Origin: Stenotrophomonas sp.
GTDB taxonomy: Bacteria > Pseudomonadota > Gammaproteobacteria > Xanthomonadales > Xanthomonadaceae
Reading direction: 5' to 3'
Assembly: GCA_003510825.1 (NCBI GenBank)
Contig: DOKO01000180.1
Coordinates: 1 to 12,193 of the forward strand
DNA length: 12,193 bases
Shown here: one piece after another, positions 6,410 to 12,193 of the stretch
Position numbering within the stretch: position 1 is the first letter of the stretch
How the letters are laid out: each line of letters starts with the position of its first letter
Made by a program: the position numbers and the translations under genes
Notes under the pieces: model-generated
Told to the model about the DNA's origin: nothing
The model's database searches: none
The model's input: the letters and a program-made list of their open reading frames with translations, nothing else

Positions 6410-8491
6410 TCAGAGAATGGGGACGAGGCCGGCACCGAATGCGGTCAGCATGCGCACCAGCAGCCATTTCGGGCCGACGTTTACTTCGGGGAAGTCACCG
6501 ACGGGCACGTAGCAGCGATGGAAATCCGGGCTCTGCCGCGGCAGCGGCTGCGGGCAGTCCACGCCGGGCTGGAACTCGTAGTCGGTGGCGTAGCGCCACG
6601 GCCAGAAATCGAGGATGGGCAGTGCTTCGGACGCCTTGCCCACGCTGTAGTTCAGCCCCGACAGCACCGGCGGCTTGGCGCGCGGCGCCACCGTCCAGGA
6701 ATTCTGTGGGTGGGTGTCGCGCAGGATGCTCTGCGCCAGCTGCTCGGCGAACACCGGGTCGTCGATGATGACCGCGCCTTCGGTGTTGTAGTTCTCGCTG
6801 CGCGGATCGAAGTTGTGGGTGCCGACCACGCCGATGCGGCGATCGACCACCAGCGACTTCGCATGCAGGCCCATGCGCGCGCCCTTGCGGGTGACCGGCA
6901 GCGGCTTGTTGACCGCCTTGCTGCCCAGGAACGAGGGCCGCGTTTCGGTACGCAGCAGGCGCGTTTCCACTTCACTGCCGGCGGCACGACGGCGCGCCCG
7001 GCTGTTCTCGTAGGCGCTGCCCAGGCGCGGATGCTCCACCGCCGGGCGGGTGCCCTGCCCGTCGCTGTCCGCGGTGGCCGGCGTTGGCGGTGCATCGTCG
7101 TTGCCACCGCCTGCATTGCTGCCGGGCGCGCTGCCGCCGATCAGCGGATTGCGCTCGGTCGACTCGCCCACGGTGCTGCCGCCACTGCCCAGCGGGTCGG
7201 GCAGCAGGTTGCGGTAGTCGACCGGGGCATCCAGCGGGAACGGCTTGTATTCGAAGATGTTGAAGCCCAGTTCGCGCATGTTGCGCCGCTTGTACTTGTA
7301 CGACAGCGCATACACGATCGGGTTGTCGGTGGCCGCCAGGCTGTTGCTGGACACCACCACGCGCGGCGGTTCGGGCCGCTTGCGCAGCTCGCGGAACAGC
7401 TTCTGCGCCGGCTTGGACAGCACCAGGTAGGGCGTCTGCAGGATCACTTCCTTCTGCGCGCCGGAAATGAGGGCGTCCAGCTGCGGCTCGGTGACGTGCT
7501 GGCCGGCCAGCGGCGCACTGGCGCGTTCGCGGCGGTGCTTGCGCGGCAGGTCGGCGACGTAGCGCACCGAGTGCACCGGCAGCGCGGTGTCGACGAACGA
7601 GCGGGTGATGAAGTCGGTGTCGTTGGCTTCCTCGCTGACCCGTTCCACCCGCTCGGGGCGGCGGAACTGCGCCGGCGGCATGGCCGGCACGCCGGCGTTG
7701 AGCAGGGTCCGGCCGACATCGTTCAGCCGTTCGGCGGGCACGCTGCGCGGCGCGCGCCAGAACGCATCGAAGTTGGCGGCCATCGCCCGCGCTTCCGGCC
7801 CGGCGATCAGTACGTCGCGGTCGCGGAAGTTGTACTCGCGGTCCCAGTCGTAATAGTCGTCCTGGTAGTTGCGGCCGCCGACCACGCCGATCGCATCGTC
7901 GATGACCAGCAGCTTGTTGTGCATGCGCTGGTTGAAGCGGCGGAAGCAGCACAGCACGCTGCCGGCATAGTCGAAGTAGTTCAGGCGGGCCTTGCCGAAG
8001 GTCGGGTTGTAGACCCGCAGCTGGAAGTTCTGGTGGGCGCCGGACAGGGCGCCGAGGATCTCCAGGTCGGAGATCGCCGAGAGCTGGTCGATCAGCACCC
8101 GCACCTTCACCCCGCGGCGCGAGGCGGCCAGCAGCTCGTCGATGACCAGCCGGGCGCTGTCGTCCTTGTCGAAGATGTAGGTCTGCAGGTCGATGCTGCG
8201 GGTGGCACTGCGCAGCAGGTTCAGGCGGGCGACCAGGGCGCCCTCGCCTTCATCGAGCAGGGTGGCGTAGTGCAGCGGCTGCGCTTCGGTCGATTCGCTG
8301 AATGCGCGACCGGCCAGGGATCGCAACGGCGAATCCAGCGCGCAGCGATCGGCACGCTGGCAGTCGACCTGGGTCGAACGGGCCTGCACGGCGATGGCCT
8401 GGGCACGGTCGCGCTCGGCGTTGGACAGCGACGCGCAGCCGCTGCCCAGCAACACGGTTGCCAGCGCCAGTACACGCAGCAGGAGATTCAC
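6410..8491 (-). CDS. Phospholipase D-family lipoprotein, ClsC/YmdC-like
   Basis: This 693-residue protein has two HKD motifs: His191, Lys193, Asp198 in MHNKLLVIDD with GGRN following, and His543, Lys545, Asp550 in GLHAKSLVVD with GTHN following. The architecture is that of cardiolipin synthase C (YmdC), which makes cardiolipin from phosphatidylglycerol and another phospholipid, but phospholipase D or phosphatidyltransferase activity is also possible. The N-terminus MNLLLRVLALATVLLGSGCAS looks like a lipoprotein signal with lipidated Cys19, although Gly at -3 is atypical. Between the two halves, residues about 430-535 form a Gly/Ser/Pro/Asp- then Arg-rich insertion of apparently disordered sequence, which makes the protein longer than YmdC (about 470). 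The start is GTG at 8491, forming a 4-nt GTGA overlap with the YceI stop, with GAGG about 12 nt upstream. Both catalytic motifs are intact. Confidence 0.88.
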   Translation of the reverse strand: MNLLLRVLALATVLLGSGCASLSNAERDRAQAIAVQARSTQVDCQRADRCALDSPLRSLAGRAFSESTEAQPLHYATLLDEGEGALVARLNLLRSATRSIDLQTYIFDKDDSARLVIDELLAASRRGVKVRVLIDQLSAISDLEILGALSGAHQNFQLRVYNPTFGKARLNYFDYAGSVLCCFRRFNQRMHNKLLVIDDAIGVVGGRNYQDDYYDWDREYNFRDRDVLIAGPEARAMAANFDAFWRAPRSVPAERLNDVGRTLLNAGVPAMPPAQFRRPERVERVSEEANDTDFITRSFVDTALPVHSVRYVADLPRKHRRERASAPLAGQHVTEPQLDALISGAQKEVILQTPYLVLSKPAQKLFRELRKRPEPPRVVVSSNSLAATDNPIVYALSYKYKRRNMRELGFNIFEYKPFPLDAPVDYRNLLPDPLGSGGSTVGESTERNPLIGGSAPGSNAGGGNDDAPPTPATADSDGQGTRPAVEHPRLGSAYENSRARRRAAGSEVETRLLRTETRPSFLGSKAVNKPLPVTRKGARMGLHAKSLVVDRRIGVVGTHNFDPRSENYNTEGAVIIDDPVFAEQLAQSILRDTHPQNSWTVAPRAKPPVLSGLNYSVGKASEALPILDFWPWRYATDYEFQPGVDCPQPLPRQSPDFHRCYVPVGDFPEVNVGPKWLLVRMLTAFGAGLVPIL

Positions 8492-9117
8492 GGTTTCGGC
8501 GCCTCGCTCAGGCGGGCTCGCAATACGAAGGTCACTCGGTCACTCAAGGCAAGCTGCCAGCTGTCCATGCCGTACCGGCCTCGTTGCACGGTACCGCGGC
8601 TGACGACATCGCAATCATAGCCGGGTCGGGAACATTCCGCCTTCTCCACCCGTAGGGTTTCCGGGTGGCTGACCCCGCGCAGGGTGAGCCGGCCCTGGAT
8701 ATCGCCGCCGTTGCCGACGGTGTCCGGCCAGTAGGGCAGCGAATCGAATTCGACCGACGGGTAACGCCCGGCATCGAAGAACTCCGGCCCGCGCATCCAG
8801 CCGGTGTAGCGGTCCTTGCCCGGGATCTCCACCGAGCGGGTGAACATCTTCAGGTGCACCTGGTGGCGGCCGTCGGACAGTACTTCGACGCGTCCCTCGA
8901 AGTGCGGGAACAGCCCTTCGATGCGCTGGCCGAAGCGGGTGCGCACCTCGAAGCCGATCCGCGAGCGCTGCAGGTCCATGTACAGCACACGCGACGACTC
9001 GGCCGACGCCAGCGCCGCCACCGGCGGCAGCGGCGTGGGGGGTGGAGGGGCAGCCCAGGCCGGGCTGCAGACCAGCAGCACCGGCAGCAGGCAGCGGCCG
9101 GGCCGTGCCAGGATCAT
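8488..9117 (-). CDS. Secreted YceI-family protein
   Basis: This 209-residue protein has a signal peptide (MILARPGRCLLPVLLVCSPAWA) with likely cleavage after Ala22, followed by a Pro-rich linker and a YceI-like lipocalin-type beta barrel. Family hallmarks are the strand pattern SRIGFEVRTRFGQRIEGLF near residues 52-70, LKMFTRSVEIPGKDRYTGWMRGPEFFDAGRYPSVEFDS, and LTLRGVSHPETLRV, which corresponds to the L-T-l-r-G-v-t signature of YceI. Family members are periplasmic and bind isoprenoid quinones or other amphiphilic chains. No catalytic activity is expected. It starts 4 nt after the sixA stop (ATG at 9117) and overlaps the PLD lipoprotein start by 4 nt, so the two envelope proteins are translationally coupled and may share a lipid ligand; that last point is inference. 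Confidence 0.85.
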   Translation of the reverse strand: MILARPGRCLLPVLLVCSPAWAAPPPPTPLPPVAALASAESSRVLYMDLQRSRIGFEVRTRFGQRIEGLFPHFEGRVEVLSDGRHQVHLKMFTRSVEIPGKDRYTGWMRGPEFFDAGRYPSVEFDSLPYWPDTVGNGGDIQGRLTLRGVSHPETLRVEKAECSRPGYDCDVVSRGTVQRGRYGMDSWQLALSDRVTFVLRARLSEAPKP

Positions 9118-9121
9118 CGAC

Positions 9122-9598
9122 TCACGGCCACCAGAAGGCGTTCAGGCTGGCCACGCCCGGCTCGATCGCCGCCTCGCGCGGGAACCCGAGCACGGCTACG
9201 GCCGCCGGCGGCATGCCCCGGTAGTCGCTGCTGGTGCCTTCGGTCATCAGCGCCACCAGCCGTTCCAGGCCGGGGTTGTGGCCGACGATCAGCACCCGGT
9301 CCAGGTCCCGGCGCTCATCCACCAGTGCCGCCAGGGTGCCGGGGGTGGCTTCGTAGATGCGGTCTTCCAGGCGCTTCTCGACGTAGCCGATGGCCGCCAG
9401 CACCGCTTCCAGGGTCTCGCGGGTACGCCGCGACGGCGAGCACAGCACGCAGTCCGGCAGCAGGTTGTTTTCCTTCATCCACTTGCCGGCAGCCTCGGCT
9501 TCGGCAAGACCCACCGGCGACAACGGCCGATCAAGGTCGGCCTGGCCGGGGGTGGCCGGTTCGGCATGGGCATGGCGCAGCAGGATCAGTTCACGCAT
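9122..9598 (-). CDS. sixA: SixA-type phosphohistidine phosphatase
   Basis: This 158-residue protein of the histidine phosphatase superfamily begins MRELILLRHAHAE, where Arg8-His9 is the RH(G/A) motif and His9 the phosphorylated nucleophile. SPSRRTRET (54-62) gives the phosphate-binding arginines, Glu83 in IYEA is the probable acid and His107 in VGHNPGLE the second catalytic histidine. The short size without the insertion of phosphoglycerate mutases fits SixA, which removes phosphate from His-containing phosphotransfer proteins (ArcB in E. coli; NPr of the nitrogen PTS has also been reported). Xanthomonadaceae have many hybrid kinases, so the partner is not known. It is 49 nt downstream of parA with a short hairpin between, and 4 nt upstream of yceI. 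GGAAC lies about 9 nt before the ATG as a weak ribosome-binding site. Confidence 0.88.
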   Translation of the reverse strand: MRELILLRHAHAEPATPGQADLDRPLSPVGLAEAEAAGKWMKENNLLPDCVLCSPSRRTRETLEAVLAAIGYVEKRLEDRIYEATPGTLAALVDERRDLDRVLIVGHNPGLERLVALMTEGTSSDYRGMPPAAVAVLGFPREAAIEPGVASLNAFWWP

Positions 9599-9635
9599 CG
9601 CGAGGTTCCATGAAAGTGAGGGTGCAGCACAAAGG

Positions 9636-10349
<714 letters not shown>

Positions 10350-10366
10350 TCAATCCGCATCGGCTT

Positions 10367-10375
10367 TGCTATCGT
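10367..10375 (+). promoter_or_regulatory. Extended -10 promoter of the AAA ATPase gene
   Basis: TGCTATCGT fits the extended -10 pattern (TG, any base, TATnnT). No strong -35 is needed; CTGAAT lies 19 nt upstream. The predicted start near 10382 would give a leader of about 18 nt carrying GAAGGA (10385-10390), 10 nt from the ATG at 10401. The 123-nt gap between the divergent parA and AAA starts must also hold the parA promoter, for which no convincing pair of boxes is seen; TTGATT at 10353-10348 on the minus strand is a possible -35. Confidence 0.5.
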
Positions 10376-10400
10376 TGCGCTCCCGAAGGATCGAACCGGC

Positions 10401-11883
<1,483 letters not shown>

Positions 11884-11885
<2 letters not shown>

Positions 11886-11917
11886 GGGGTTGTTTCCGGC
11901 CAACGGCGGAGCCCCTC
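11884..11917 (+). terminator. Weak hairpin at end of AAA ATPase gene
   Basis: GAGGGG (11884-11889) and CCCCTC (11912-11917) can pair around a 22-nt loop that itself contains a small CCG/CGG pairing. The stem begins in the stop codon. There is no T-tract after it, so it is not a standard intrinsic terminator, and the larger palindrome that follows may serve the purpose instead. Confidence 0.3.
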
Positions 11918-11956
11918 GTGGCTGGCGGTTGGTCGCCGAATGCGGGTCATGCGCGT

Positions 11957-12062
11957 GGGCCGGGCGGGTAGGCCGCGCAGGACACGCCGTAAACCCATCC
12001 TTGGGGGCTCGATGGCGCCATCCATGGCGCCAACGGTCTTGCGCAACCTACCCGCCCGACCC
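11957..12062. repeat. 106-nt imperfect palindrome with inner perfect hairpin
   Basis: The outer arms at 11957-11972 and 12047-12062 are inverted copies matching at 15 of 16 positions (core CGGGCGGGTAGG). GCGCA/TGCGC at 11975-11979 and 12040-12044 continues the pairing inward. The centre holds a perfect 9-bp inverted repeat, TGGCGCCAT (12013-12021) and ATGGCGCCA (12024-12032), and a small CCCA/TGGG pairing before it, so the whole can fold as a branched stem. I recall similar blocks in intergenic regions of other Stenotrophomonas and Xanthomonas genomes, which suggests a dispersed repeat, but no copy number can be given. Confidence 0.65.
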
Positions 12063-12109
12063 CTGACAATTCCCGTGTGCGGTCAGCCACGGAAAAGAAA
12101 AAAGAAGAT
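12063..12109. other. Hairpin followed by an A/G-rich tract
   Basis: CTGAC (12063-12067) pairs with GTCAG (12082-12086), and alternatively CCGTG (12073-12077) pairs with CACGG (12088-12092), so two mutually exclusive stems are possible. They are followed by a continuous purine run from 12091 to about 12108, mostly A, which is striking in DNA this GC-rich. The tract is on the wrong strand to act as a T-tract after the stem on the plus strand. It could be the tail of the preceding repeat. Confidence 0.45.
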
Positions 12110-12137
12110 CAAAAGCAACAGCCGGTCGCTTCGCTCC

Positions 12138-12162
12138 GTGCCGACCAACGGTCGGCACCCAC
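12138..12162 (-). repeat. SMAG-type REP with degenerate GTGG head
   Basis: A perfect 9-bp stem, GTGCCGACC and GGTCGGCAC, surrounds a 3-nt loop. On the minus strand the stem is preceded by GTGG (12162-12159), one base different from the GTAG head of SMAG elements. Stem size and loop match the copy at 3079-3101, although the stem sequence differs, as expected for a different subfamily. Confidence 0.7.
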
Positions 12163-12170
12163 CAACAGCT

Positions 12171-12193
12171 GTAGGTTCCGACAGATCGCGGAA
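12171..12193 (+). repeat. Partial SMAG-type REP cut by window end
   Basis: GTAG (12171-12174) is followed by GTTCCG, and the window ends in CGGAA, which would be the returning arm. The palindrome is therefore probably completed just beyond 12193. It points away from the element at 12138-12162, with 8 nt between the two heads. Truncation limits certainty. Confidence 0.5.

Larger units (their letters stand above)
11886..12193. other. 308-nt gene-free stretch packed with structured repeats
   Basis: No credible reading frame is seen on either strand. The stretch holds, in order, the weak hairpin after the AAA gene, a 106-nt imperfect palindrome, a hairpin with an A/G-rich tract, and two SMAG-type elements. 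These are listed separately. The A/G-rich part is markedly lower in GC than the rest of the window. Confidence 0.8.

Noticed and set aside
5039..8620. 1193-residue open frame on the plus strand
   Set aside because: It is antisense to four genes with intact catalytic motifs, crosses their boundaries, and its translation is Arg/Gln/His/Ala/Val-rich without domains, typical of a shadow frame in GC-rich DNA.

Overview
The window looks like chromosomal DNA of a GC-rich gammaproteobacterium of the Xanthomonadaceae, most likely Stenotrophomonas (S. maltophilia group). Three things point there: strong G/C bias at third codon positions; protein sequences of the Stenotrophomonas/Xanthomonas type; and short intergenic palindromes headed by GTAG, which match the SMAG (Stenotrophomonas maltophilia GTAG) REP family. 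There is no sign of phage, plasmid, insertion sequence, CRISPR, rRNA or tRNA.

Layout. Ten genes lie on the minus strand (transcribed from 10277 down to 1) and one on the plus strand (10401-11885). Read in the direction of transcription, the minus-strand genes are: an orphan ParA-type ATPase (10277-9648), SixA-type histidine phosphatase (9598-9122), secreted YceI-like protein (9117-8488), a two-HKD phospholipase D/cardiolipin-synthase-like lipoprotein (8491-6410), YdiI/MenI-like hotdog thioesterase (6399-5965), FabH-like ketosynthase III (5959-4940), OleD-like 3beta-HSD/SDR reductase (4940-3918), lactonase-like metallo-beta-lactamase-fold hydrolase (3931-3098), PlsC-like acyltransferase (2948-2157), YheT-type alpha/beta hydrolase (2149-1115) and a TPR protein that runs off the left edge (1058-1). 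Counting ParA, that is eleven minus-strand entries, of which the TPR gene is incomplete. From sixA to the MBL gene every junction is an overlap or a gap of 10 nt or less, so those seven genes are almost certainly one transcription unit. A 149-nt gap with a SMAG repeat and a putative promoter separates them from plsC-yheT. The single plus-strand gene is a Ycf46-like AAA ATPase, divergent from parA and with its own extended -10 promoter.

How the genes may work together. Thioesterase, ketosynthase, reductase and lactonase-type hydrolase form a tightly coupled cassette. It resembles the logic of the OleABCD long-chain olefin/beta-lactone pathway but has different players: no OleC-type ligase is visible, and an MBL hydrolase stands where OleB (an alpha/beta hydrolase) would be. 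This is the best candidate for an undescribed small-molecule or lipid system here. Its neighbours (PLD-family lipoprotein, YceI, PlsC, YheT) also suggest a lipid or envelope theme. The substrate cannot be read from sequence.

The last 308 nt (11886-12193) hold no gene but are packed with structured repeats: a 106-nt imperfect palindrome with an inner perfect hairpin, a hairpin followed by an A/G-rich tract, and two SMAG-type elements arranged head to head, the second cut by the window end.
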